Notes under the pieces: generated by a model | Seen by the model: the letters and a program-made list of their open reading frames with translations, nothing else | Told to the model about the DNA's origin: nothing | Databases searched by the model: none | DNA from: Pigoraptor vietnamica | Lineage: Eukaryota; Opisthokonta; Filasterea | NCBI GenBank assembly: GCA_943704525.1 | Contig: CALSCQ010002227.1 | Location: forward strand, 1 to 41,471 | Direction: 5' to 3' | Length of the DNA stretch: 41,471 bases | Position numbers and translations under genes: made by a program | Part shown: piece after piece, positions 28,979 through 41,423 of the stretch | How positions within the stretch are numbered: position 1 is the first letter of the stretch | How the letters are laid out: each line of letters starts with the position of its first letter

Positions 28979-31900
28979 TCAAACAACAGTGTACTTGACG
29001 AGGAACGTGCGAATCTCCATGGGCTTGAGCGTGACGCTGAGGTCCTCGCCGAGCACTGTCTCCGCCTGCCACTCGTCGGCATCAAACCGGCCCTGCTCCG
29101 TCGTCCACACGAGGCGCTTGAGCTCAGAGAGGGGCAGGTTGGCCGACAGCGTCATCTCGGTGGCCGCCTCGATCTGCGTGAAGGCGAGCAGCGTCTTGAG
29201 GTTGAGCGTGACGGGGGCGTCGTACTTGGCAGACTCGTTGACGGCAAACGCATGCTCGAGGCGGAGGAGCGCAAAGCCCTCCTCGTCGAGACGCTCGAGC
29301 GTGATCAGGTTGAGGTTGAGCGGGAAATCGGCGCTGAGCGCGGTGAACTTGCGCGTCGACGTCGCCTCGAGGGCCGACGCCTGGCCAAAGGCGAGCGTGA
29401 CGGGGAAGAGGAGGCGGTTGGCGACCTCGCGCGGGACGTCGGCGGCGTACGAGTTGTCCTTGCCCGTCGAGAGGACGACAATGTGCTTGGAGCGCACGAC
29501 GAGGCCCTTGCCGTCGTCGCCGGGCTCGTTGAGGGGCTCGCCCACACCGCGCGAGTCGTCCGCAAGGAGGCGGCGGTGGATCATGAGCTCAAACTGGCCG
29601 TCGGCGATCGAGCCGCCTGCGACATAAAAGGCACAAATGATGTGAGGACAACGTCAGTTAAGGAATGACAAGCATTAACGAGATGCAGTTCACACTGGTG
29701 AGCAACGGCCACGCAACGTCCAACGCGCGCGCATATGCGCACAGAACAACCTTCCCGGACGCACCTCCGCAGCTGCGGTCCGTGAGGATCGTGAGCTGGC
29801 GGTTGCCGTTGGCATCGCGGATGGCCGCGCGCGAGTTGACGGGGTAGTAGTTGCCCGCGACGGGCTCGTTCACCTCAAGGGGCCACGTGGGACGGAAGTT
29901 ACGCTTGCGGAGCTGCATCTCACGGCCGTTCGAGTCCGTGTACGCGATGCCCTGCGTGTCGAGGTCCGTCGTAAAGCGGCTGACGACCTCCTTGCCGACG
30001 CCGTCGCTGACGGGAATCGGCCCCACCGTGTGCTCAAACTCGGCCCAGGGCTGGCCGGCGTACAGGCGGATCGTCTGCGTGAGCCACGGCGCGAACGTCT
30101 GGCGAATCTCCTTCACGACGGGGCCGTCCACGATGGTCACCGACGCCGTGCCGTTCCCAATTTGGTGCACGTCGCTCGACTGCGGGCGGAAAATGTACGC
30201 GCCGGACGACTGGTAGTCGCCGGGTGCATTGACAAAGCCCTCGTAGTAGAAAAAGTCCTGGTCCACCGACGCAGACTCGCCCGTCAGCACGTTGCGAATT
30301 GCCTTGACGCGGCCAGTGACGCCGTCGATCGTGATGCTGATCGCCCCGTTGTCGACCGTGCGGTCGTCCTCCACGGCGGCAACCGTCGAGAACGCAGAGC
30401 GATCGCCCGACGACGAAGGGCTCACCGTGTAGATGGAGAAGCCGAGCGCGGGGACCTCAACGTCAAACGCGAGAATGTGCTCGGCGGCGGCGTCCTGCGA
30501 AGGGAGGACCTGCGAGGCCACCTTGTTGCCGTTGGCGTCGACGACGGCGTACGCTGCCGAGGCGACGGGGATGCGGACCGTCTCGGTGCGCGTGCGCGGG
30601 AGAGGGTTGTACGCGGCCACGGCAAACGCGCCCTGCGCCTTGGACGAGGCATCGCAGAGGGAGACGTTGAGCAGGGGGCACTGGGAGAGCTCGAGGCCAG
30701 AGTTGCTGCGCTTGGCAATCGCAGAGTTGATGAGCGACTCGCACGCGGCCTGGCCGACGCCGAGCCGGCGCGCGTAATCAAAGGCGACGTGCTGCTTCTC
30801 CGTGCCGCTGACGGCGTCGTGGTGCTGCGCAATGCCCATGGCCTCCGCGAGCACGCCGCTCTGGCCCTCAAAAATGCCCGACGAGACCTCGAGCTGGCGG
30901 CACGTCTGGAGGTACGAGCTGGCCCAGCGGACGTAGCCCTTCAGCGCCATGCGCGACGCAAAGTAGCCCGTCCAGTAGCAGTGCGGGCAGTCGGCGTAGG
31001 GGAAAAAGTCGTCGTCCTTGGTCGACCACGTCTGGTTCGAGGCGTGGAGGGCGTCGAGGTACATCGAGGGGGTCGAGTAGAGCACGTTGATGCGGCCGTC
31101 AAGGTTGGCGTAGTGGATGAGCTTGTCGAGGTTCTTGAACCACTCGTTCGCGTTCTCGTACTGGAAGTCCGAGCCCATCGTCATCACAATGTGGTTCGTC
31201 TTGTAGTGTGCCGCCTGGTCGAGCGCCGCCGCGACAAACGCGTCGATGCGCGAGCCGACGTTCACGTCCTCGAGGCGCGCGTCGTCCTGGATGGGCTGGT
31301 CGTCGCAGAAGAGGTCAAAGCAGAAGCCGTCTGGCGGGCCGTAGCCGTTGTAGAGGGTGCCGGCAAAGATCTGCGCCTCGGCACCGAGGGAAGAGCTGCC
31401 GCGCCAGATCGTCTCCATGTTCTTGGCCTTGAGGCGTGCGTCCTTGTCCTGGTAATCGATGCGCCCAAAGAAGAAGCCGTCGAACCCCATGCGCGCAAAG
31501 AGGGACGCCTGCTCGTTCGAGTGGCCGAAGGGGTCAATGTGCCAGCTGCGTGGGGGGGGGAGGGACGACGGATCAGCTTGGGGGAGTTGTTGGATCCGAA
31601 GTACGTGTGGCCACGGAAATGAATGGATGGGATGAGCCCAGCGCGCGAATGGCAATAGGCAGCGCGTGACACCGACAGATATGGCATCAGAAACAGTGCG
31701 TCACTTCGAGTGGCACAGTGAAACGACTACAGCGAACGACCATGGCACTGCGCACGCACCCGATGCGCGGGCGGACGTTGAACTCGTCGTTGATGAAGCG
31801 GTGGCCGAGGGTCATCTGGTCGATAATGTCGACGTAGTGCGTCGTCGCCTCGTCGTTCATGCACCAGCCGCCGTTGATGAACTCGAGGCGGCCCTCGCGG

Positions 31901-32690
31901 ACAAACTGGCGCACCATGTCCTGCGCGTCGCACGGCGATGAAGTGTGTCAGCACAACAGCACCATAACGCAGCCTTCAGCCTTCTCCTTTCTGCTTCTTC
32001 TCTAAAATATATGGCAAGTTTGCATGCGGGTAGAGTAAGATTGACTCCTCGAGCCTCATCAAATAGATATACAAAACTCAAATGAGCGACCAAGAGTGCG
32101 GGCTGAGAGCAGATTGCGTAGAGAATGTGATGCACACGCACACGCACCTTGGTCTCGTCCGTCTGCTCGTCCCACCAGCGCGAGAAGAAGGCAATCTCGA
32201 CGTAGATGAACTTGCGGTCGGGGTTCTGGTTCAGCGAGCGCATAACAGAGTCGAGAATGTACTGGACGCCAGCGTGCTGGATCGAGTTGTTCGCGCCCAT
32301 GTAGTACTGGTCGACCGTCTTGAGCCACCCGCTGCGGTTAAGGGTTGAAACGGGGTTCAGAACGTACACGGAAAAAGACACACCAACTCCCATGTTTACG
32401 CAGTCACAACCCTGCTTCACGCGAGTCTCGGGACGACCCACGCAGAATAAGCTACACGGAACACTCACACATCATCGTGCGTGTGGGCGACGAGGTGCAC
32501 GTTGAGCTTGTCGTCGCGTACGCTCGCGTTTGTGTTGTACTTGAGCGTAGGCTTGGCAAACGCCTGCAAACCATCCACACGAACAAACGTCAGACGCTGG
32601 CGCTCGTACGCACTCTTAATCTAATCTCACGCGTTCGACGTCACCCACCCCCACGATAAGGCACGCAGCCACGAGGAGAGCCGCCTTCAT
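28979..32690 (-). CDS. MAN2B1-like: Lysosomal-type alpha-mannosidase (glycoside hydrolase family 38)
   Basis: Six exons: 32690-32649, 32563-32469, 32331-32148, 31920-31760, 31545-29765 and 29616-28979, 966 residues with all phases consistent (human enzyme about 1,011). Exon 1 encodes a signal peptide ([13 protein letters not shown]). The GH38 core shows the zinc site [20 protein letters not shown], the nucleophile motif [12 protein letters not shown] (Asp of DPFG), the substrate region [11 protein letters not shown] and the later zinc/active-site [14 protein letters not shown]. The C-terminal beta domains follow, with the junction [21 protein letters not shown] resembling TDRS-GGSS-DGSLELMVHRRL of animal lysosomal enzymes. 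It should trim alpha-linked mannose from glycoprotein glycans in lysosomes. Many N-glycosylation sequons (NQT, NVS, NGT) are visible. Confidence 0.94.
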
Positions 32691-33337
32691 CTTTCCAACT
32701 GCCTCTACCGCGGGTGTTCACACCGCGCACGGACAAGGAAGTTGAAGAGCTGATATGTGTGGTCGTGTGTCCCCGTGTGTTCTTGTGGGGGTTGATGAGG
32801 TCAGACTGTGTCGTGAGCATGTGCGTAGGAAGAGTGTGCGTGTGTGTGTGTGTGTGTGGACGGCGGTTCTCAAGTGATGGCGATTGCTGATTGGTCCGCT
32901 GTTCTGGTGTGGTGCTAATTGACCATCTTCCCAATAGTTAACCCATACAAAAAACAAGACGAAATAATTCTGTGTCATCATCACATGACCGCAAGATGGC
33001 TCTTATTTGCCATAAATAGCACATTCCATGGAACATTATTACTATAAGTGTATAATAAAGGACAATATAGGACATTTAAGTATAATACGTGTTCTTTATA
33101 GTCTATAAAATATCTTTTTTCTATATATAGATTATTCCCAAATGAAATAATAAGCGAAATTTCGCATTTTTCCACTTTGAACTTTTCTGCACGTGTGCGC
33201 CATAATAACGCGACAACAGCAACCAGAGATCATCCAGCGAACAGCCGCGTCGCATATCTTCTGGGAGCTTCGCTTCGAGGAAAAGGCCGTACATTTACAA
33301 GTGGAGGGCCTTGTGCCCAACAGATCGCAGTGCGAAA
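32691..33337. promoter_or_regulatory. Divergent 5' region of alpha-mannosidase and MTR4 with AT-rich core
   Basis: A 647-bp head-to-head interval. A (GT)n tract lies at about 32839-32858. A pronounced AT-rich core (about 32935-33180) contains TATATATAG at 33122-33130 and several ATAAT/TATAA strings, about 150-300 bp from the MTR4 start codon. It is the likely bidirectional promoter, and the AT core may mark open chromatin. Confidence 0.5.
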
Positions 33338-36300
33338 ATGGACTTTGACGATATGTTCGACGTCTTCGACGGGCGCAAGTCGTCCGACGCCAAGAAAGAT
33401 GCCCCAAAGCGAATCAAGCGACCGGCGGCGCCCTCGCAGCGGCCCGCCAACCCCGACGACATGGTCATTGACGGCGAGGGCTCCGGTGCGGCTGCATTGG
33501 CCGTCGCGAGTGCCGTGGCAGCGGATGCCATCCCTCTTCCTAACAAGCGCAAGCTCGGGGACGACGAGGCTCACGTGGCCGACGGTGCGCACAGCGACGG
33601 CGAGGAGAACCACGAGGCGAAGCGCGCGCGTTTTGAGGGCGTGGACGGTGCGTCGTCGATGGCGGAGATGGAGCTCGACCGGAAGGAGAAGGAGGCCGAG
33701 TTGGCGCGGATGCCCGGGTCGCGCATCGTGCACGTGATGGACTCTGAGCGGTGTCTGCACGAGGCGGCCGTTCCGGACGGCACCGAGCTGAAGGCGCGTC
33801 ACTCGTACGTCATGCCGGAGCGTCCGGCGAAGACGTACCCGTTCACGCTGGACCCCTTCCAGTCCGAGTCTGTGCTGTGCCTGGAGGCGCAAGAGTCAGT
33901 GCTCGTGTCTGCGCACACGTCGGCGGGCAAGACGGTCGTCGCCGAGTACGCGATCGCCATGTCCCTGCGCGACAAGCAGCGGTGCATCTACACGACGCCG
34001 ATCAAGGCGCTGAGCAACCAGAAGTATCGCGAGCTGTTTGAGGAATTCGGGGACGTCGGCCTCATGACCGGCGACGTGACGATCAGCCCGACGGCGAGTT
34101 GCCTCGTGATGACGACGGAGATTCTCCGCAGCATGCTCTATCGCGGCTCTGAGATTATGCGGGAGGTCGCGTGGGTGATCTTTGACGAGGTGCACTACAT
34201 GCGTGACAAGGAGCGCGGCGTCGTGTGGGAGGAGACGATGATCCTTATGCCGGACAACGTCCACTACGTTTTCTTGTCGGCGACGATTCCCAACGCGCGG
34301 GACTTTGCCGAGTGGATCTGTCGCCTGCACCGACAGCCGTGCCACGTCGTGTACACGGACATGCGCCCGACGCCCCTACAGCACTACATATTTCCCGCGG
34401 GCGGCGACGGGCTGCACCTCGTCGTCGACGAGAAGAACGAGTTTCGCGAGGACAACTTCCAGCGCGCGATGGCCGTTCTGTCGGACGCGACCGAGGCGCC
34501 GAAGTCGGCGGGCGGAAAGGGCAGCCGCATGCAGAAGAACAAGGGGGGCGGCAGCGATATTTACAAGATTGTGAAGATGGTCATGGAGCGCAACTACCAG
34601 CCGGTGATCGTGTTCAGTTTCAGCAAGCGCGAGTGCGAAACGTACGCGCTCCAGATGAGCAAGCTCGACTTCAACAGCGACGACGAGCGAAAGCTGGTGG
34701 ACGAGGTGGGTGCCTTTTTTCGTGTAATCCCCTCTGAAAGGCGGGTTGTTGTTTGGTGTCGTCTGGACGGAAATTATTTTGTGTGGCCGCGTGCTGTTTC
34801 CCGTTTCGTTGTCCCCCTCGCAGTCATCGCACGCCATGTCTTTGTCGCTTTCCGTGCACTGATTTCGCGCCATCGCCACACGTGCAGGTGTTCAACAACG
34901 CGATCGACCAGCTGAGCGACGACGACAAGCGGCTGCCACAGGTGGACCACATTCTGCCGCTGCTCAGGCGTGGAATCGGCATCCACCACTCGGGTCTCTT
35001 GCCCATTCTCAAGGAGGTCATCGAGATCCTCTTCCAGGAGGGACTGATCAAGGTGCGTGCGGCGTGTGCGTGTGTGCGTTGCGTGTGCGTGTGCGTGTGT
35101 GTGCATGCGTGTGTGCATGCGTGTGTGTGTGTGTGTGTGTGTTGCATGCGCGCATATGTGCATGTGAGTGCGTGCGTGTGTGCACGCTACCTGGAGTGTG
35201 CTTGTGAATGCGCTATGAGTCGCAGTGTGCTAATTGAGCTTCTCCCATGAAGGCGCTCTTCGCCACGGAGACTTTCTCTATGGGCCTCAACATGCCCGCA
35301 AAGACAGTCGTTTTCACGAACGTCCGAAAGTTCGATGGGAAGGATTTCCGATGGGTGGGTGGCGAATGCTCTAACTTCGTACGACTATCGCCACACGCTT
35401 TCTTTGTGACGGGTGCCTCGGGCCTCTGCGTGGACGTCCATTTCGAAGCGAGCGTGTCATGCTGAGCGCCCTGTTGCCTTTTCGCAGGTGAGCGGCGGCG
35501 AGTACATCCAGATGAGCGGGCGCGCGGGGCGACGAGGACTCGACGACCGCGGCATTGTCATTCTCATGGTGGACGAGAAAATGGAGCCGGTGGTCGCCAA
35601 GGGGCTGTTGAAGGTGGGGCGTGTGTGTGTGTATGTGGAGGGGTGGGCGGAGGGAGGGGTGCGCCAGTTCGCGACTTCACGTGCTAATCTCATAGCGTCA
35701 CTCTTTTAATGCAGGGCCACAGCGATCCCCTGAACAGCGCCTTCCACCTCACCTACAACATGATCCTCAACCTCCTCCGCGTGGAGGAAATGACGCCAGA
35801 GTACATGCTCAACCGCTCGTTTCACCAGTTCCAGAACAACGCGGCCATTCCCGCGCTCGAGAAGAGTGGGTTCGCTTCTCCGTGCATTTTGCCACGCACT
35901 GTCGCAACTGCGCTTGTCTATCACTTGAACTTTTGACGCCTCGTTGGAATGTACGAATCCTGGCACGTCCGTTGACCGTTACTGCTCGCCCCATTGCAAA
36001 ACGCAGAGTTGCATATGCTGGAGGAGCTTCGAGACGGCATGGTTGTTCCTAATGAGGCGCAAGTGGCCGACTACTACCATATCAGGCAGCAGTTGCACAA
36101 GCTCAGCAGCGACATGCGCGCCATCATCACGAACCCCGACTATGCCATCGCCTTCATGCAGCCGGGGCGTCTCGTCAAGGTGCGCTAGCAGCGCGTTATC
36201 GCTTTCGCCGCTGCAGTGACTCGTTGTGTTGAATGTCGTGACTCGGTGGTGTGGACGCATTTCTTTCGTCAATTTTTGCCGCTGTGGTTGAATATGGTTC

Positions 36301-39244
36301 GGGACAAAGTGTTGTAGAATGGAAATTAATGAGCGCTTTTTGTTGTCTGCAGGTCCGCGACGGCGACGATGATTGGGGCTGGGGCTGCGTTGTGAACTAC
36401 ACGAAGAAGGCCAGTCAGCCGCCCAAGGTATCCCTCGCAAGTCCCATTTCAGGCTGCATCAGTCCATGTCCAAATGTTCTGCCTTTGTTTTGCGATCAAG
36501 TGGCTGCGCGATAAGGCGTGGACGATGTATCTCTCGTGCCATCTTATTCTCCGCCCTCGTCTTCTTGTCACGTGCTCTTGTGGCTTCTTCTTACCTTCTC
36601 CGTCTCGTTCAGGGGCAAACTATCTCCGCTGAGCCGGCGGCCACATATATCGTGGACGTTCTGCTGCGCTGTGCACCAGGCAAGGCGTCCAAGCCGCGCC
36701 CCGCGGGTGCGAGCGACAAGGCGGAGATGCAGGTCAGTGTCTCGGCTGTGCTCATTCTGTTATGGCGACTTTTTCTTTCTCTGTTTCCGATCGCCCTGCT
36801 GCAATCGTTACTTCTCTATCACGAACCTTCCCAGTGCGTGCTATTCTTGTTCCATTGGCGCGACTCACTCCGCTTGAAGTATTGTTGACGTGGTACGCGT
36901 GTCTTGTTGCGGCTTTCGCAGGTCGTCCCGATCGTTCTTGGGCTGATCGAGTCGATTAGCTCTGCACGCATCTACATGCCCAACGACCTGCGCTCACTCG
37001 ACAACCGCCAAACGGTGGACAAGTCGATTAGGGTGCGCATTTCCTTTTGTCTTCAGTGCTTTATAGTCTTGACGCGTGAGTGGTAGAGCTTAAAGAGATT
37101 ACGCGCGCGCGTGTGTGTGTGTGTCTGTATGTGTGTGTGTGTGTGTGCGAGTGTACGTCGGTGTCCCGTTTTACTAACGGCAGTTTAACTGCGCAGGAGG
37201 TGAAGAAGCGCTTCAACGGCACAATACCCCTGCTCGACCCCATCGAAGACATGAAAATCGTCGACGATGATCTCAAAGGCATTCTCAAGGTGCGTGCGTG
37301 CGTGCGTGCGTGCGCGCGCTGAATGCAACCGAATGGACACCGTCTTTAGTGTGTCTCCTGTTGTGCGGCCGTTGTGTGTCGTCGTTGGCCTAGTGCCGCT
37401 ATTGCCTGCATCTGCCCTTCGGCTCACACGCCGAACTCACCCCATTTTCAACCCCGGTCATTAACATTTGATTGCTTTTGTCGTGTTGCCAGGTTCATGC
37501 GCATTTTATTTCCTAAAGTGACTGCCCTCTTTGAAGTCATCGCTTATAACCGCGTGCCCTATTTTCTGCAGAAAATCGGCGTACTCGAGGGTCGCCTCTT
37601 CGCCAACCCGCTCCACAAGGACCCAGCCGCGCTGGACGTGGCCTACGCGGCGTACGTGAAGAAGCTCGAAATCGAGGAGCAGATTGCGGCCGTGCGAAAG
37701 GACCTCAAGCGCAGCAACACCGTCCTTCAGATGGATGAGCTCAAGTGCATGAAGCGTGTGTTGCGAAGGTGAATGCGCGCTGTCTGCGTGTGTGCGTGCA
37801 TTGCGATGGTGAATGTGCGATATCTGCGTGTGTGCGTGCAATGTCGCTCGTGTGAGTCCGGTTTTGCTTGGGCGATTCCGCGTGAGGACATTGCTTTCCA
37901 CAGCTCCTGCGTCTGTGTTACAGTTTCGCTAATATTTTCGTGTTTTCGATCCCTCTCATTTTCTATTTGGACGAAAACAGGCTCGGCTACACGACGAGTG
38001 CCGACGTGATTGAGCTCAAGGGACGCGTCGCGTGCGAGATCAGCAGCGCTGACGAGCTCCTCATGACCGAGATGATTTTCAACGGCGCTTTCAACGAACT
38101 CAGCGTCGAGCAGGCCGTGGCGCTCCTCTCTTGTTTTGTGTTTCAGGAGAAGGTGCGTGGCGGATCCATTGTGTGTTGGTGAACCGTGATCACTTCGTCC
38201 AGCGCGAGTGCATTGCGTGGCGAGCTACGTGTGAGATTGCGTTACATGCGCCTCAGTTTTTCTAAACTGACGTGCGCCATTTTTCGCAGTCGGAGGCGGC
38301 AACGAAGTTGAAGGAGGAGCTCGCAGGGCCGCTGAGGATGATGCAGGTCGGTTTGCTTGCGTACATTGCAACTCGTGAGTTGCGATCGGCTTCTGTATCC
38401 TTCCTGACCCCACTCCAATTTTGCCAAAAAAAAAAAAAAAAAAAAAAAAAGGACGCTGCGCGGCGAATTGCGCGCGTGTGCAAGGACTCGAAGCTGCCGG
38501 TCGATGAGGAGGAGTATGTGCAGTCATTCCGTCCCGAAATGATGGACGTTGTCCACGCGTGGTGCAGGGTGGGTGCGCCGGATCATGTGCGGTGTGGTGT
38601 GTGGTTTGTATGGTGCTCATGTGCGAATGTTGTGCTTGCGTTCTGTGAGTTGTGTTGTGTCTCTACGCTCACTGCGTCGTTGCGTCTCTCCGGTTCCTTG
38701 AGTGGTGTGAGGAGTTGCTGTTCTGCGTGGTGACTGTGCATATTCGTTTTGCCGCGTTATAGCGTTGCCTCGTTATCACACGCTAGCATGTATGCCGCTT
38801 GATGACGCGTCTCCCAACGTTTTAGGGCGCAAAATTCATCGACATTTGCAAAATGACCGACATTTTTGAGGGTGTGTTGCTGCTCAGCATTGCCTCTGCT
38901 GTGTGTCTGGCGCGTGTTCGTGCCTGTGTGTTCGCGTGCCAGTTGCTCACGCCATCACCGCTTTGACTCCAAAGGAAGCATCATTCGCTGCATGCGCCGG
39001 TTGGAAGAGCTCCTACGACAAATGTGCCAGGCCGCCAAGTCCATCGGCAACTCGGAACTGGAGAACAAGTTCGCGGAAGGTGTGTGGCCCTGTGTAGAAG
39101 CCTTGTCGTGTCTCTTTGCGGTGTGCGGTGCGTGTCTTCTGTAGCAAGTGTCTTGCTTGGTTCCTCTGACCTTTGTTTCGATTCGTCGCAGGCATCAACC
39201 GCATCAAGCGCGACATTGTGTTTGCGGCCAGCTTGTATCTATAA
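33338..39244 (+). CDS. MTREX: MTR4 exosome-cofactor RNA helicase (Ski2-like)
   Basis: Seventeen exons: 33338-34705, 34888-35052, 35253-35354, 35488-35613, 35715-35865, 36007-36179, 36353-36427, 36613-36732, 36922-37032, 37197-37289, 37572-37768, 37981-38152, 38290-38346, 38452-38568, 38826-38871, 38975-39079 and 39192-39244. They total 1,076 residues with every phase closing (human about 1,042). Residues 1-130 are a charged variable arm with KRKLGDDE. Helicase motifs: [14 protein letters not shown] (Walker A ~190), DEVH at 283, LSATIPN ~313, and [16 protein letters not shown]. The arch/KOW insertion has [11 protein letters not shown]. The C-terminal helical domain ends [20 protein letters not shown]...[11 protein letters not shown], nearly identical to animal MTR4. 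MTR4 unwinds RNA and feeds it to the nuclear exosome (TRAMP/NEXT complexes). Acceptors of exons 3, 14 and 16 are AAG rather than CAG. Confidence 0.96.
35053..35190 (+). repeat. Intronic (TGTGCG)n/(TG)n
   Basis: GT-rich repeats fill MTR4 intron 2 between the donor at 35053 and about 35190. A similar GT block fills intron 9 (37108-37150). These are simple sequences in introns, not coding. Confidence 0.85.
38428..38450 (+). repeat. Poly-A tract abutting an MTR4 splice acceptor
   Basis: An uninterrupted run of about 23 A ends at 38450, and the next base G (38451) completes the AG acceptor of MTR4 exon 14, which begins GAC GCT GCG (DAARRIARV). The sequence before it contains a short pyrimidine stretch (CCCCACTCCAATTTTGCC) that may act as the polypyrimidine tract. 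A homopolymer at this spot is unusual and its exact length may be a sequencing approximation. Confidence 0.85.
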
Positions 39245-39779
39245 AATGCACCTCGCCTTTGATATCGCGGGTGTAAGGGCAACGAGGCACATGAGATTAT
39301 GTATGCGCGAATGTGTCGTTGGAAAAGGTTGTAGCCGAAAGTCAGGCGCTCTCGCCTCGCGGGATTAGAGTTGGTTCTGCGATCCCATGACCACTCGAAG
39401 ACGCATCTTGTGTCGGCACCCTTTGCACATGCACCGTTTATGCGCCTCGAAGGTACGTACAATGCCACCGCAGTTCCCAAATTCTCCTCTCCGGTTCAAT
39501 GGGACCGGCCTCGTGGTGATTTATCGCCGGAGTGGTTCTACCGTCGTCGAGATCCGGTGGTGATTGTGACTGAGTGCCTCAGCTAAGCCAGAAAACGCCC
39601 AGTTGGTAGCACCTAGATTAAATGGCGCACGTAACAGAGGCCCCTGTAACCGATGCCGACATTATCGGGCTCTCACTGCTCAGCTTAAGCATGTGCACAC
39701 AACCACTTGCATGATGTACATGGTTGCGCGTGTATTGACGCTGAGCGACAGTCGCCAGTGACCCCATGTCAGTCTAATT
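39245..39779. other. Convergent 3' intergenic region
   Basis: A 535-bp gap between the stop codons of MTR4 (+) and the small secreted-protein gene (-). No RNA gene, repeat or coding exon with recognisable motifs was found. A 71-codon open frame (39371-39586) has no family resemblance and is left out. Confidence 0.55.
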
Positions 39780-40773
39780 TTACGTCGGCACGGCGTGGAA
39801 CACCTGCGCCGTAGCGCGGCAGTCAATCAACCCGCCGGTGGTCTTGCCGCTCCCAGTCGCAACGCGGCTCCCAGCAGGGCCGTCGGCGCCGTCGGCGGTG
39901 TTGGGAACCCCGAGCGCGAGAATTTGGGTGCCGGTCACACCAGTACCCGACTCGTCAAGGAATGCGACCTGAAAAGGATTGAAATTCACACAATCAGCCA
40001 TAAGTGAGACCCGTCGGTGTTGTGGCACATTCATCACACCACACATGCATGCACACACTGTCACACTGACATACACGATGAGACGTCGGCCGAGGGACAG
40101 CAGCAGGACGAAGCACGTCCCACACGCACAATGGGCGTTGGGGCAGCGATCACTCCGCATTCACACGCGCAAATGGTATGGAGAGGCAGAAACAAACGAA
40201 GTCAGTTTTCCTGAGACCCACAGTCACTGCGCCATTCGAGCCAATGCCCATGTGGATAAAGCCCGCGCTGTCGAGAACGCCTCCCAGGGCCACGCGGGCA
40301 CCGTAATTGAGCACATTGGTAGTGCCGGCGGCGGAAGACGAGGCCCAGCGCACGTTGCACACGAGTTGCGTCGACACCTCTCCCGTAATCGGATTGCAAT
40401 GGACCTCAAAAGCGTTGTGCGAGCTGGCACCGCCAACCACAGCCCATGTCGCGTCGGAAATCGTGGCTGCCGCGATGCAATTAAGGTCGATGCGCCCACC
40501 GGTGATTACAGATGTGCCTGCAACGAGGTGCAGTCAGTACGCAGATATTCATTGGCACGCCTTGCGACCAGTCGGAGATGAGAGGCACGGGGCGTTCATG
40601 ATCCCAGTGAGGTCGCAATCAGTCGCTCTGCAGTGACTAAACACCAGGGGCGCCTCCACGGACAGAATCACAGAGGTATTCAATTGAAGGAAGAGGCTTT
40701 GAAACGTACCGTACGCAGCTGAGGAAAGGGCAATCAGCGCGAAGCATGCGAACGCAAGATTGAAGTGCGCCAT
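39780..40773 (-). CDS. Small secreted protein of unknown function
   Basis: Three exons: 40773-40710, 40517-40222 and 39968-39780, giving 182 residues. Donors are GTACGT and GTGGGT, acceptors CAG, phases 1 and 0. Exon 1 encodes a clear signal peptide (MAHFNLAFACFALIALSSAA), which fixes the start over an in-frame upstream ATG. The mature part alternates short hydrophobic strands with Gly/Ser/Asn turns (VITGGRIDLNCIAAATISDA, WAVVGGASSHNAFEVHC, VALGGVLDSAGFIHMGIGS, GTQILALGVPNTADGADG). This suggests a beta-sandwich or beta-barrel. Four cysteines could make two disulfides. No transmembrane helix follows the signal, so it is probably secreted or vacuolar. I recognise no family. Confidence 0.72.
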
Positions 40774-41328
40774 TTCTCGTCGGCAGAACGCGTGGCGTCC
40801 CCGGGCAGGCAGAGTCCGCGTGTTGTAATGAGAAAAAACGTGCCGAACCGTGCAGAGAGATGCACAAACTCTTCTCTCAACTCTCTCCTCAAGCGGGCCC
40901 CGCCCCGTGCCTATTATGGCAAGGCGTCCGATTATGGAAAGTCGCGGTTTCCCCAAGGGATGACTATTTAAAGTGTCACAATACCAATATATACCACATT
41001 TGACTAAAATTATTCAAATAATCTAAATTGGGGATACATTTCTTACGTTATATTAATATAGAATATTGTGCCCAGTAGTTACCTTTTGAAGGCAGCACGG
41101 AAACCTGTGTCCAATTGTTCTGTGGGCCGACAATGCATTTTTTTGCTGCGATTTCAGTGTGTCTGTCCTTGGTCCCTCGCGGAGCTTTTCTTCGCGCTTT
41201 GCGGGAATGTCCAGCCAGCAGACGCTGCTTAACCAGGGGTGAGCAGCGCAAACCTCAGTCTGTTTCACACCCAGCATATATTGATTTGGAGCCTTGCATG
41301 CGCGTTCACGTGCCTTTGTGCAAGTATA

Positions 41329-41330
<2 letters not shown>
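40774..41330. other. 5' flank of the small secreted-protein gene with AT-rich island
   Basis: It contains an AT-rich island (about 40965-41080, including TATATTAATATAG) and otherwise no recognisable gene. The AT island lies about 200-300 bp upstream of the minus-strand start codon at 40773, similar to its placement in the mannosidase/MTR4 promoter. Short open frames on the minus strand (41048-41277) have no family-like features. Confidence 0.5.

Positions 41331-41423
<93 letters not shown>

Noticed and set aside
30030-31622. 530-codon open frame on the plus strand
   Set aside because: It is the antisense shadow of the alpha-mannosidase main exon, and the opposite strand carries clear GH38 motifs.
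39371-39586. 71-codon plus-strand open frame after MTR4
   Set aside because: No signal peptide, no motif and no splice context. Not distinguishable from chance.
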